A stretch of DNA of 64,000 bases from Rhynchopus euleeides. Its lineage: Eukaryota; Euglenozoa; Diplonemea; Diplonemida; Diplonemidae. The position numbers and the translations under genes are program-made. Within the stretch, counting starts at the first letter, position 1. Every line of letters begins with the position of its first letter. This document shows, piece after piece, positions 42,101 to 52,504 of this stretch. Below the pieces are notes generated by a model that worked only from the letters and a program-made list of their open reading frames with translations, did not search any database and was not told the origin of the DNA. Location: NCBI GenBank assembly GCA_963210315.1, contig OY723263.1, forward strand, positions 2,356,001 through 2,420,000. Direction: 5' to 3'.

Positions 42101-43040
42101 TCGTTGTCTCAGGGACAACCCTGCATGTGGTGCGACTCCCCATCCCGGAGAGCGGCGCCGCGAAGCCGCTGCTGTCGTACACACACCCTGGTGTGGAGGG
42201 GCTCAGCCTGGACGTCGAGAAGGGCGAAGACAAGAAGTTGCACATCATCGGGATGGGTGCCAAGCATTCGCTCCTTCACCTTATCGCCGAACCGTCGGCA
42301 GACGGGCTCACAATGTACGACATCGCCGAGAACTGCGAGAAGCAGGGTCCCTTTAAAGGGTTGGCGAAGCTGCCCCCCCGACCTCAGGTATGTGCCTCGA
42401 CTTGTGTGGAGTCCCTACTGTCTCAATTGCCCTTCAGGTGAAGCCTCCCGGTATGGGCCTGATGACGATGAAGAATATGTACAAGAACCACGACAAGGAG
42501 GTGCAGCAGGTGGACGTGCTCATCTCGAATGTTGTGGAGGAGACGTTCGACGACTTCACAAGCAGGATCCTTCCTGATGACCAGAAGAAGAAGTATGACT
42601 TGTCTTGCCCCAGCTGTCCCATCATAAATCACCCGCAGGATGATGGATGAAATGCAGCAGAACCGGAAAGAGCTTTTCGGCGATGCTGCACCGCAGGAGT
42701 CGCAGTCGAGCCAGTCTGCACAGACACGTGCAGCTGGGTCGGCGGTCTCCGAGACGAAGGATATCATGGACAAGAACAAGCTCATGGTATGCCACCGGAA
42801 TGTGGACATGCGGGTTCGCGGGTTTGCACTGTCGTCTTGTCGCACCACCCCCCTCACAGCTCCAAGAGCGCGGTGAGAAATTGGAAAAGTTGGCTGACAA
42901 CACAGCCAAGGTCCAGGAGGAGTCGAAGAACTTCTTGGAGGTATGTGTACGAAATGTAGTGCACACGGTCATCATCCCTTCTACAGGCCATCAAGGAGCA
43001 CAACAGGAAGCAGGCAGCGAAGAAGTGGTGGCAGTTGTGA
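39137..43040 (+). CDS. tomosyn/Lgl-family protein with C-terminal R-SNARE motif
   Basis: Regulator of SNARE-dependent membrane fusion: tomosyns bind target SNAREs through an R-SNARE helix and block productive complexes. Six exons (39137-39927, 39978-42387, 42438-42592, 42639-42786, 42860-42940, 42987-43040) join in phase to 1212 residues; introns are 46-73 nt. The N-terminus MFGALKRTFGKK is basic. The next ~1000 residues are beta-rich repeats ending GRSDG, GGLKDGRISLWK and similar, fitting the two WD40-type propellers of the Lgl/tomosyn family. The C-terminal helix (about 1150-1205) reads KLMLQERGEKLEKLADNTAK and then ends KKWWQL. Arg1172 sits at the ionic zero layer. No membrane anchor follows, as in tomosyn and unlike VAMPs. 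A central acidic/Pro-rich loop is present. Confidence 0.85.
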
Positions 43041-43284
43041 TTCTCGATAGAGTTGGTTGTCCTGTCATCAGCCCTGTCCCGCCCGCTGAGTCGCCTACTT
43101 GTGGCTATTCGTGTGTTCTCTGTGTCGGGCCGGCGTGCTGAGGCAACGTGCAACGTGCCGATAGTAGTCTCGCCCCCTTCTCAGAAGATAACCTGGCACA
43201 TGTCGTGGCAATGTTCTGTGGCTGCCTTTTTGTTGCGGGTTTTTTGCCACCCCACCGCCCACAGGTCTGCACATACTGTATTCG

Positions 43285-44685
43285 ATGCGGGTGTCTTTGT
43301 TGATCCTTGCGGCCATCGTGCCGTTGTGCCTTGCTCGCAAGGCTCAGGTCCGCCCAGGTACAGGCGACTGTGGTTGCACAGACGGCGAGACCTGCTGCGG
43401 TGGCGCTGACGATGGTGTGTGCTGCTTGGACGAGGTGACCCAGTGCATCGGGAAGTCGGAGGGCTTCCCTTCTTACCCCTCGAGGTGCTGCCCCCGTTGG
43501 ACGATCGGCTGCACGGCTGGGAGCGTGGGCTGCTGCGACCCTGCGCACCCATGGAACAGGGAGGCCCCCACAGCGGCGGCTGAGGGTGTCGCGATTGCCC
43601 AAACCCAGGTCTCGTCTACGGCAACGAACGACGTGCTGTACGGGCTCTTCGTCTCGGGTGTGGGGTCGGTGCTGAAGGTCCACACGTTCGACGGGGAGGG
43701 CACGCAGAAGACTACAAAGGCCGTGACGGGGCCAGTTGTGGACTGGTACAAGAAGTTCTTTGGTGAGTCGACGCGCCTGTTCCAGTTCTCGCCTGCTACA
43801 TCCACCTTCTACTACCTGGACATCATCATCACCAACAACGCCACGCAGGGCCTGCAGCTGGTCTCCATCGACGCGGCGACCGCCGTCTCGAAAATCGAGG
43901 TCCTGAAGCTTGAGCAGAAGCGCGGTGACGTCAAGGTGTCCCTCTACCCCACATCCTTTGCCTTCGACGCCACCTCTGACAAGCTTGTGTTTGCAGTGAT
44001 CAACGGGCAGGAGACCCGCTCGAAGGCGCAGGTTGGCGACGTTACCACCTTCTACGCCCTGCAGGAGGGCACGACAACGCCCGAGAAGCTGTGCCACGTG
44101 AGCCGCACCTTGGCCAAGGAGGCGACGCCCGAGTTCTACGCGGGCTACATCACAGAGGTGGACAACGGTGTGCTGTCGAGGGTTGGGTACCAGTACGAGA
44201 CGAACGAGACAGGCCCTGGCTACCTCCGCACCCACTGCAGTGGTGGTGGTGTGGCCGCACCCGAGTGGACCTCTGTCAACGCCTCCACTGTCCCTAGCAA
44301 GGGTGCGTGGTACTTCTCGTTTGACAGCCTCAAGAACGGGACGGGCTACGTGAGCCTGTCGCCGACTGCCAACGGGTTCATCCTGGTGTCGTGGGACCCG
44401 ACCAACCCCGCCGTGACCCCCACTGCTCTGACCCTCTTCAGTGACACCTTTGCGCCCAGCGTGTTCGTCCTCGGCACCCTCGGGTACATCTCCACGTCTG
44501 TCACGAAGAACGCGTTCTTCGGTCTGGCCATGAAGAAGGTCGCTGGACCTGTCTGGGGTACTGAGAAGTGGTCTGTGCTCGCTTACGACTTTGCCACGAA
44601 GATTGGCACTGTGAACGAACTGAAGCCGGACTTCGCCCTTGGGGAGGGCGTGAGCCTGTCTGGCTTCGGCGCTGTTTCCCTGTAA
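43285..44685 (+). CDS. secreted protein with N-terminal Cys-rich module
   Basis: A single exon of 466 residues from ATG 43285. A clean signal peptide (MRVSLLILAAIVPLCLA) suggests export or delivery to the endomembrane lumen. Residues about 28-87 form a Cys-rich module with paired cysteines (CGCTDGETCCGG, DGVCCLDE, SRCCPRW, VGCCDP) reminiscent of granulin- or small disulphide-rich domains; I do not assign it. The remaining ~370 residues are beta-rich and moderately hydrophobic, with several N-glycosylation sequons (NAT, NET, NAS, NGT), and may form a propeller. There is no membrane anchor or retention signal at the C-terminus (GFGAVSL). Function unknown. Confidence 0.75.
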   Translation: MRVSLLILAAIVPLCLARKAQVRPGTGDCGCTDGETCCGGADDGVCCLDEVTQCIGKSEGFPSYPSRCCPRWTIGCTAGSVGCCDPAHPWNREAPTAAAEGVAIAQTQVSSTATNDVLYGLFVSGVGSVLKVHTFDGEGTQKTTKAVTGPVVDWYKKFFGESTRLFQFSPATSTFYYLDIIITNNATQGLQLVSIDAATAVSKIEVLKLEQKRGDVKVSLYPTSFAFDATSDKLVFAVINGQETRSKAQVGDVTTFYALQEGTTTPEKLCHVSRTLAKEATPEFYAGYITEVDNGVLSRVGYQYETNETGPGYLRTHCSGGGVAAPEWTSVNASTVPSKGAWYFSFDSLKNGTGYVSLSPTANGFILVSWDPTNPAVTPTALTLFSDTFAPSVFVLGTLGYISTSVTKNAFFGLAMKKVAGPVWGTEKWSVLAYDFATKIGTVNELKPDFALGEGVSLSGFGAVSL

Positions 44686-45608
44686 TACGGATATGCTGGT
44701 CAGAGGGCTTTTCGCGACTCGCCTCCTCCAAGGTGGCAGTTTGTCGAAAACTAACCCGGTTTTTCTGACCTCCCCCACCGCTTTTGTCCATCCCATCCAC
44801 CCTCACGCAACGTTATTTTTCCCAATTGGTATTCGTGTGCCTAAATGTCATTTTATCGTCTCCTTCACGGCAGCCCTGTGTTTGTGGTGCCGGCCAAAGT
44901 TCGTGTGTTTACTGGCTACCTAGCCCAGACTCGGTTTTCGCTGATTTGTAGGAAAAGCTGAGCAGCAGAATACGTCATACTCTATAGTGGTGGCACACTT
45001 GGCTTCCGTTCCCTCAATCATGCGCCACATGTCCAATAAAACGGAAAGGAAAGGTTCAGTTGCATCGTGACAACCGTCTTGCGTATGTATTGCCTCACTG
45101 AACCAGTACAGATAGAGATCAGTTGGAGAGCAGATGGTGAAACAAGGCAAGTTCGGGGCGGCGGACTCCAACAGTTCTTTTCTGTCGAGCCGTGCCAAGA
45201 AACTTGTGTTGTCGTGGTCCTCCTCTGATAGATAGCAACGAAGAAAAGGCAGCAAAGCATGAAAAGACCGATGCAGTGGCTTTGTGGCTTGTGAACTTTC
45301 CACTAAAGAATGGAAGGTTCTCCGCTCTTTGGGGTGCATAAAGGTGCCAGGTGTTGATGCTTCGCAGCAGTTGGAGAGCGAAGCCCGCCCCACTTGCCGC
45401 TTTCGTTCTGGCTCCGATGATAACTTCTGTAAGATATCCACCCGACTATGTGCGACGCAACCGCGCAACAAAAACAACCCATGGAAGGCTGCATCCCACC
45501 CCCACCCCCACGTCCTATCCTACCCCCAGCCCTAGCCCCATGAACCACTGTACTGCACATGCATTCTGCCAGCATCCACACCACCTCCTCTAGTGCCAGT
45601 CTTCTGAC
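44686..45608. other. intergenic region
   Basis: About 0.9 kb, richer in A+T than the flanking genes. A minus-strand open frame of 185 codons (45477-44920) lies here but has no ATG at its start and no clear splice partners; it is discussed as a finding. No RNA gene is seen. The right end is C-rich with repeated CCCCACCCCCA-like runs before the next ATG. Confidence 0.5.
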
Positions 45609-46175
45609 ATGGCTGCCGTGGCATTCGACCGGGCTGTACGGAACTTTCGCAAGTTGCTGTGGTCCGACGATACGGCAGCCTCAGCAACAGCGGACTTCCT
45701 GCCGCACGTCCTGATACCTGCAGCGACTGTTGTGCTGTTCTGTGCCGGGGCGTCGTGGTGGGGGTGGGTCGTGCTTGCCATTGCAGCCGGCGTGCGCTAT
45801 AACCTGCGGTCATCGGGTGTTACGAGCACAGTTGATGCCCTCACGAATAGTGGGCTGCGACTACTGCCTGCAGAAGACAATAAAGTTGTTGAAGACTTTA
45901 TAAAGTGTGCACAGCCCGGCGATGTGCAAGACATGTGTAACCTGCTCTGCGTCGGTGAATTCGTCAAGCTCTTCGATCTGCAGCAAGAGCCCTTCAAGCA
46001 CCTCAGCGGGAAGGCGGGAGTCATCAAAGGCTTTCACAGAGTCTCAGCTACCGATGAGCGTGTGATGGTGCATGTCGAAGGCGATGACTCTGCGAAGGTG
46101 AAGCTCTTCCGCCCTCAGAATCTCTCCCAGAGACACGAGGTTTGGGGGAAGAAGTTCGACTTCACTCGCTTCTGA
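45609..46175 (+). CDS. small membrane protein, unknown
   Basis: A single exon of 188 residues; ATG 45609 has a good context (GACATGGCT). One or two adjacent hydrophobic segments span about residues 33-62 (VLIPAATVVLFCAGASWWGW, then VVLAIAAGV), separated by only a Ser-Trp-Trp-Gly turn, so a hairpin in the membrane is possible. The cytosolic part after residue 65 is charged and has EGDDSAKVKLFRPQN near the end. No family recognised. The coiled-coil gene's ATG is only 52 bp downstream of the stop, a very tight spacing. Confidence 0.7.
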   Translation: MAAVAFDRAVRNFRKLLWSDDTAASATADFLPHVLIPAATVVLFCAGASWWGWVVLAIAAGVRYNLRSSGVTSTVDALTNSGLRLLPAEDNKVVEDFIKCAQPGDVQDMCNLLCVGEFVKLFDLQQEPFKHLSGKAGVIKGFHRVSATDERVMVHVEGDDSAKVKLFRPQNLSQRHEVWGKKFDFTRF

Positions 46176-46227
46176 AGGAATGTTGTTTGGCGTGACTAAG
46201 CCTCCTTGCCGCAGGCCTTACACAGCC

Positions 46228-49147
46228 ATGGAATGGCACACGAAGATGCAGGCGATGCTCGAAAAAGCCGAGCAGAACCTCGATCCGTACACTACACCAA
46301 CGATCGCTCCGAGGACACAGATGGTTTTTCACGTTGACCGTCAGAGCGAAATTCCGATGCAGACACAAGTCAACGAGCTCGATGCGCGGCTTCGCCTGTG
46401 CCTCAATGAGCTCTCCGAGGTGAAACTGCAGTTCGAACGCACCAGTAAAGACACAGTGCATAACCATATCGCCAAGTTGCGTGACGATGCCAAGCGGGAT
46501 CTTTCATTGGTCGAGAAGCAGGTGTCGGATGAACTGCGGGTGGTCAGCCACGATCTGCGCTGTCGCATCGCTGACACGGAGCAGTCATCACGTGAAGAGA
46601 AGCGACGTCGCGATGATCTCGCAAAGAAGCTTCGCCTGCGAGACGAGCAGTACGATGACCTGAACGAGCAGATGCGCGATGTTACAACCCGCCTCGCGAC
46701 TAAAATAGACCTGGTCGAAGCCGATCAGCGCAACAGAGGCGGCGAGTCGACGCGCCACGACGAAGATCGCTTCGATGACATGCGGAACGAGGTGCGATAC
46801 CAAGCTGAACGCATGGAGGAGGCGAAACGGCAGCTCAGCCTCCGCATGGACAAGATTGCAGACTCGGTGCGGCAGGAGGCGGCAGGCATGACTGATTTGA
46901 TTCGCAGCATGGTCCGTGACGTGTGGAAAGAGCACATGTCCGCCGTGTACACCAAGGTGAACGAGAGCCTCGAGAGCTTCGACTCCACACTTGCAAGACA
47001 AGTGGAGCGGGTCAAGGACATCGAAGCGGCCGCACGGCATCACGAATCCTTCACAGAGGCTGAGTTTGCGACCACACAGGAAGAGATCCGCAAGGTGCAG
47101 CAGGCGCAGACCCGCCTCGAACGCGAAGTGTCACGTGCCAACGAGTCCTTTGAGGGGCAGAAGGCGCAGCTTGGTATCCTCCGGACTGTGCCCGATGACG
47201 TCAGCCGCATTCAACTCGGTTACAAGCGTGTCAATGAAACTATTCCTGCTCTGGAGGCAACATCGCGCAAGCACACTGCTCTGATTGAAGTGCTGAAACA
47301 GATCCCCGAGCTGGTGGAGGAGTTGCGCTGGGAAATCAAGAGGTATGCAGCCAATCGCGAACACATGAGACATCGCCCTGCCACTCTCCGGCACTGCCCC
47401 GCCATTCCGTTATGCAACATCACCCACAGGATGCGAGAGCCGGTGCAGCGCCAAGAGGATATTGTGAACGACATATCGAAGCGGATGAAGATGGCAGAAG
47501 AGGTTTCGACAGAGGCCATTCAAAACAGCGAAGGCCTCAAGGCTGTTGTTTCCGCAGACCAGGCCAGCTTCCACAAGACGACGAAACGTGTGAACAACGC
47601 GATGAACAAGATTAGCGAGCTTGAGGAAGAGGTATGTGGTGCACACCCGCTCTGAACGACCACATCTCATTTCCCCCCAACACAGGACGGGCGAAAGTCT
47701 GCTGCCATCGAGAGGGTAAAACACCAACTGCAGGAGCATCAGACTTCTCTCAGGTCAATCTTCCCTCAAGTGACCAACGCGAGTTGCTCTGTCGATACGT
47801 TGCGCCTCCAGACGGAGCCGCGCCTGACACAGCTTGAGACGCAGTTGAATGAGCTTTGGGTGCAGACACGCGAGCTGCAGGTATGGCCCTTCATGTGACA
47901 CGCCCACACCATCACCCTTGCGACAGGTGCGGTCGGGGGCACATAGCCTCAGCAAGGATCGCACACCGCATGTCAGCTTTGTAACAGCACCGACTCCAAT
48001 CCCGCCGACGACTTCAACATTTGACATGGCCGTCAGCGAGGGGAGCGACGTTGGCAAGCGAGAGGCTGAGCACCAGAAGTGGGAAGCAGACACACAGCAG
48101 GCAGAGCTCGAAGCAGAGCGGCAACGGCAGCGGGAGGCTGACATGGCCCTGTCTCAACAGCGTGAGCGTGAGCGCCTCCAGAAGGAAGCAGACGCTCGGC
48201 ATGCTCTGGAGGAGCAGGCGAGGCAGCGCGAGCTTGCAGAAGAACGACGCAAGCAAGAGGCGGCAAGGCTTGCCTCGTTGGAGGCTGCGCGTGAGAAGGA
48301 AGCTCTGGCCGCGAGAGAAGAGGAGGAGCGCAAGAAGGAGGCTGCCCTGCGTGAAGCCAAGGCGAGGGAGGAACAGCAGGAAGCGCAACGCCTTGAAAAT
48401 CAGCGGCTCCAGCAGGAACGCCTCAGTGCAGAGAGGGCACAGGCGGAGCAGCAACAGCGGGAAAAGGAGAAGGAACGCCTCAGTGCAGAGAAGGCACAGG
48501 CGCAGCAGCAAGAGGAGCAACAGCAGCAGCAGCAAGATGCGCCGAAAGTGTCTTTTGAGGTCACCGTGCCAGAGGCGAGTGCCTCAGCAGATGTCGTTCC
48601 GTTCCAAGACGATCCTCCACCCAAGCCTGCCGATGAGGAAGTCACGATGGTGCCACTTGCACGCAAGCCTTCGCAGTCCCGCTCGCAAGACAAGGGGTCA
48701 GACAAAGGGTCGGACGATCCTTTGACGTTCTCAGACAGTACCCGCACATCGCAGAAGACGAAGTCCTACCGGCACTCCCGCAAGAGTTCGCAGGCAAGCA
48801 AGTCGCGCAGCAGCGGAGGTGACTTCCTGCTTGAGCAATCATCGCTTCCTTCTCTCAGCGGTGCGCCCCCCGTCGTGGCTGAAGCTGCTCCGGCGAAGCC
48901 AGCGGGACGTCCAGCCAGCATCTTTGCAGCCAGTGCGCAGCAAACAAGCGACTCCGACGCGCCCCTGCAGAGACCGCAGCGGCGGCCTCTGGACCTGGTG
49001 TCCTCCTCTGCCGACGAGAGGCCCTCCATGCCCGCAGGGCCTGCACCCTCGTCGGTACCGCCAGAGGAGGGATCGCAGCGTTCACGGGACAAGTCGCGCT
49101 CCAGCAAGGGGCACAGCAGCAAATCAGACCTGTCTTTGCCGCAGTAG
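46228..49147 (+). CDS. long coiled-coil protein with Glu/Gln/Arg-rich segment
   Basis: Four exons (46228-47342, 47430-47631, 47686-47880, 47927-49147) give 910 residues; introns are 87, 54 and 46 nt. The first ~560 residues are almost continuous heptad-like coiled coil (for example DELRVVSHDLRCRIADTEQS and MNKISELEEEDGRK). From about residue 600 there is a highly charged segment dense in Glu, Arg, Lys and Gln (RERERLQKEADARHALEEQ, with EEQQQQQQ runs), typical of a long single alpha-helix. The last ~200 residues are Ser-rich and disordered (SQSRSQDKGSDKGSDD). There are no membrane segments. A cytoskeletal or centrosomal scaffold is the usual role of such proteins, but nothing here is diagnostic. 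Confidence 0.72.
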
Positions 49148-49337
49148 CCCACCATAGTTCCTAGAGTTTCGAGAGTTTCAGAGTAGAAAGATAGTGTAGT
49201 CTGGCTGGATTGGTTGTTGCCCCCCGTTGTTGCCCACACCCTCTCGCACTGGATACCCGGGGTGGCCCCTCTGTGCTCGCAAACCCCACACACCACACAC
49301 CAAGCCCCACACCAGGTCGTGGGCTGGGTGGGCCAGC

Positions 49338-51286
49338 ATGTCTCGCGCGCTGCTCCCGTTGGTGATCACAGCCGCAGGCGTGTTCGGGGCAGCCTCGCTG
49401 TGGCTTATCGTCACCAAGCGGCCACCCACACCTGCGCCCCAGGTGATCCCTGCCGTAGTGTTCGCCGGCAGGAGCATCGAGCTCGATGGCGATCTGGACG
49501 CCTTGCGTGCCTCGATGGAACACAAGAGCGAGGAAGACAGCAACGGGAGAAGCACTTCGAATTTCTTCGTGCGGAGCAGCTTCGACAACATAAAAATGAC
49601 GGCAAAAATGCAGTCGATCAGCCTGCGGGGGCTGTGCAGCACATTCTCCTCGTGCCAGTCCTGCCTCACCAACAACCTGTGCTCCTGGTGTGCACAGCTG
49701 GACTCAACGGTATGCTGTCTGCTGTGCTGTGCTGCTGCATCACACCACCTACAGGACTGGCAGGAACAGAGGTGCATCCCCACAGGCATGCCCTGTGAGG
49801 ATAAGGTGCAGCGGAGCTGCGAAGTGTCACTGCTGAGGACCCCTCAAAGGGAGGTCTGTGCAGCAGTGCTCCATGAGTCGAGTGAAACCGCCTCTGTGGC
49901 AGGTGCAGCTGCTCTCCAGGATGCACTGCGGCATTGGGGCTACGTCGTTCGCCGACCCGATGATGACGGGCGGTGCATCGACCTCCTGAAGCGCGACTGT
50001 GCGCCTCTCGAGAACACCCGGAAGCGCAAGGCAGTCGCTTGGCAAAGCGGTGACGACACATGCCCGGAACAGAGGTCGCCGTTGTTGCTGCGCGTTCCTC
50101 CTGTCCGCAGGATGAACAAGATGCACCTCAAGAAAGTACTGTGCAACTCCGTAGAGGTGCGTAAGGCCCTCCTTGACGGAGACAGTGTCCGGGGCGTGCA
50201 GATCACCATTGCAAGCAGCCTCCAGAAGTGGGTGAAGCAAGCAGCGACTTCGGGTGTCTGTCTCGTGGACAGCACGAATGACCAGATCGCTTTCAGTTAC
50301 GAAGCGTTGCGTGCCGGTTGCTACCCGATGGCGATTGACTCGAAGTGGCTGAAACACAACATCGAGCAGAATGTGATCCCCAGGCGCTATGTCTACCAGA
50401 CAGCGGTGAACTTTTCGCGGGAGCTCCCGAATTTCGTCGTGGACAAGGTATGGTGACTGTTGCTTCTGTGACGACGCACCCACCCGCACTACAGGGGCTC
50501 GAGAAGTACGATACGTACCTGAGTGAGATTGATGAGCACCTCCTCTTGGACTTCCGGAAGCGCGTGCGCCAGCACCTGCAGGCTGATGTCCACATTGTTG
50601 GGCTTGTTGCGGTGCAGGATGACGTGGATGGCTTGCTCGGGTTCCTCGTCACAACTATTGTGCAGCTGCCGTCTGCCACAATCGAGGTGATGATGTGCCC
50701 TGGCTATCAGCAGAAGGACCTAAGCGCGGAGGTGCAGGACAACCTGCGCATCCTCATGAAGCACGGGGTTCTTGGGGCTGTCACCTTCACACACATCTCT
50801 GGCCCCGTCTGCCGGAACCAAGCTACCCTGCTGCAGCTTCCGACCCACCCACCCTCGCCTCCTGCTTACCTGATGCACTTCTTCTCGCTCAACCTTACTG
50901 TGCTGTCAGAGGAGCTGGTGTCCACAATGGCCACACAGCAGCAACAGGTGCAGTCGGGGGCAGTGCTCCTCGAAGAAGGGGTGCTGCTCTCGGAGCACAG
51001 GAACTCCACGTGTCTCAAGTCTTTGTCTAGCGCACGTGACGTGGGGGACATTGCACAGCAGAGTTGTGTGTATGCGTCGTCTCTGTACATCTCTGACCGG
51101 GACCTGGGTGGGGCGGAGTCCTCTGGCATGCAGCTGGTGTCAACGCTCAGCAACATGAGGGAGCCGCTTGAGCGCATGCTGGCCTTGATGAGGGTCGTCA
51201 GCAAGCTGTGCGCCCTCCCCTTCTACTCGACGGAGTTTCAAAGTCAAGTGCATCATCTGCTCCGGTGCAGTGTAGGGGGGAGATAG
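49338..51286 (+). CDS. type II membrane protein with PSI-like Cys-rich module
   Basis: Three exons (49338-49709, 49755-50447, 50495-51286) with 45- and 47-nt introns give 618 residues. The N-terminus MSRALLPLVITAAGVFGAAS holds a signal-anchor, then VTKRPPTPAP. Around residues 98-140 a cluster reads CSTFSSCQSCLTNNLCSWCA and, across the intron, DWQEQRCIPTGMPC. This C-x5-C-x2-C-x5-C-x2-C pattern with WC is that of PSI domains in plexins, semaphorins and integrins, which face the lumen or outside. The larger C-terminal part is mixed alpha/beta and includes ADVHIVGLVAVQDDVDGLLG and CPGYQQKDLS; it is reminiscent of a glycosyltransferase-like fold, but I cannot identify one. Location: endomembrane lumen or cell surface. 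Confidence 0.68.
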
Positions 51287-51410
51287 TCAGTTCGCACAAC
51301 ACGATCTTGGAAGGCTGGCCTCCTGTCCCCCGATCCCATTCTCGACCTTCTGCTCTTCTTTGGCTTCCACACCCGGGCCCCCGCCACTGCAGTTGATTCC
51401 ACGTCACGTC

Positions 51411-52337
51411 ATGGATGACGATGCGCGCGTAAGGAAGCGCCAGAGAACGGCGGATAAAACGGAGGAGGTTCCAATCGCGCAGCTGGGTTTCGGGACGTAC
51501 AAGCTGACGAAAGAGGATACCGAAGAGAAGTGCGCTGCTGCTCTTAAAGCCGGGTACCGGCTCATCGACACAGCACAGATTTACGGGAATGAGAAGTTTG
51601 TCGGACAAGCTGTGAAGGCATCTGAAGTTCCGCGGGAGGAGATCTTCATCACAACCAAGGTGTGGCGGTCATCCCATGGATACGATCGCACAATGAAGAG
51701 TGTCAAGAAGAGCGCCCGCGCTCTCGGTGTGGGGTACATCGACCTTGTGCTCGTGCACTGGCCAGGCCCCAAGACAGGTTGGCCGCTCAAGAGGGGCACG
51801 GTTTGTCCGCCCGAATGGACCCCGGAACTGCGCGTGACGGGGACCTGGAAGGCGCTTGAGGAGCTTGTCGACGAGGGGCTCGTCAAGCGGATTGGCGTTG
51901 CGAACTACTCTGTGCGGCACCTGAAGGAGCTCCTCGCAGCCTGCCGCATCCAGCCCGCCGTCAACCAGGTGGAGTGCCACCCGCTTCTGCAGCAGAGGCC
52001 CTTGAGGGAGTTCTGTTCCCAGCATGGCATTGCGGTGCAGGCTTTTGCCTCCTTAGGGTCTGGCGATAATCCGAAAGGGCACGCACGTGTCATGGCACTG
52101 CGGCCTGTTGTTGAAGCTGCGCGCAGCCTCCGCCGCACACCAGCACAGGTGCTGCTCAGGTGGGCGATCCAGAGCGGAGTCTCGATTATTCCGAAGTCGA
52201 GCAACGCGAAGCGCATCCGGGAGAACGCAAAGTTGTTCGACTTTGAGCTCTCAGCGTCTCAAATGAGTGACATCAACCAGTTGGATGAAGGCACCCGCTT
52301 CACGTGGAAGGGTGCCGACCCCGATGCAGAGGTGTAA
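51411..52337 (+). CDS. aldo-keto reductase
   Basis: NAD(P)H-dependent reductase of carbonyls, or reverse-direction alcohol dehydrogenase. A single exon of 308 residues from ATG 51411, a usual length for the family. The catalytic tetrad is complete: Asp53 and Tyr58 in LIDTAQIYGNE, Lys83 in FITTKVW, and His116 in LVLVHWPG. GVANYSVRHLKELL, NQVECHPLLQQ and SIIPKSSNAKRIREN complete the barrel and the cofactor-binding loop; the KSS.. R pattern favours NADP(H). It ends 167 bp upstream of the dihydroxyacetone kinase gene on the same strand. In yeast an aldo-keto reductase acts as glycerol dehydrogenase together with that kinase, so a glycerol/dihydroxyacetone role is plausible here. That link is inference. 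Confidence 0.93.
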   Translation: MDDDARVRKRQRTADKTEEVPIAQLGFGTYKLTKEDTEEKCAAALKAGYRLIDTAQIYGNEKFVGQAVKASEVPREEIFITTKVWRSSHGYDRTMKSVKKSARALGVGYIDLVLVHWPGPKTGWPLKRGTVCPPEWTPELRVTGTWKALEELVDEGLVKRIGVANYSVRHLKELLAACRIQPAVNQVECHPLLQQRPLREFCSQHGIAVQAFASLGSGDNPKGHARVMALRPVVEAARSLRRTPAQVLLRWAIQSGVSIIPKSSNAKRIRENAKLFDFELSASQMSDINQLDEGTRFTWKGADPDAEV

Positions 52338-52504
52338 GGGCCTCTCTTCACTCTTAGAATGTAGACAGTGGCCGGAGGATCGCAAAAGGAGTCATGCTCT
52401 CACCCCAAAGATTGCTCACCCTGCCGGTACCTGTTGATATTGCAAAGCGTTTCCACACCACACACCCTGCAGGTTGATCCGTCCTTCATACTTACGTCTT
52501 TGCA

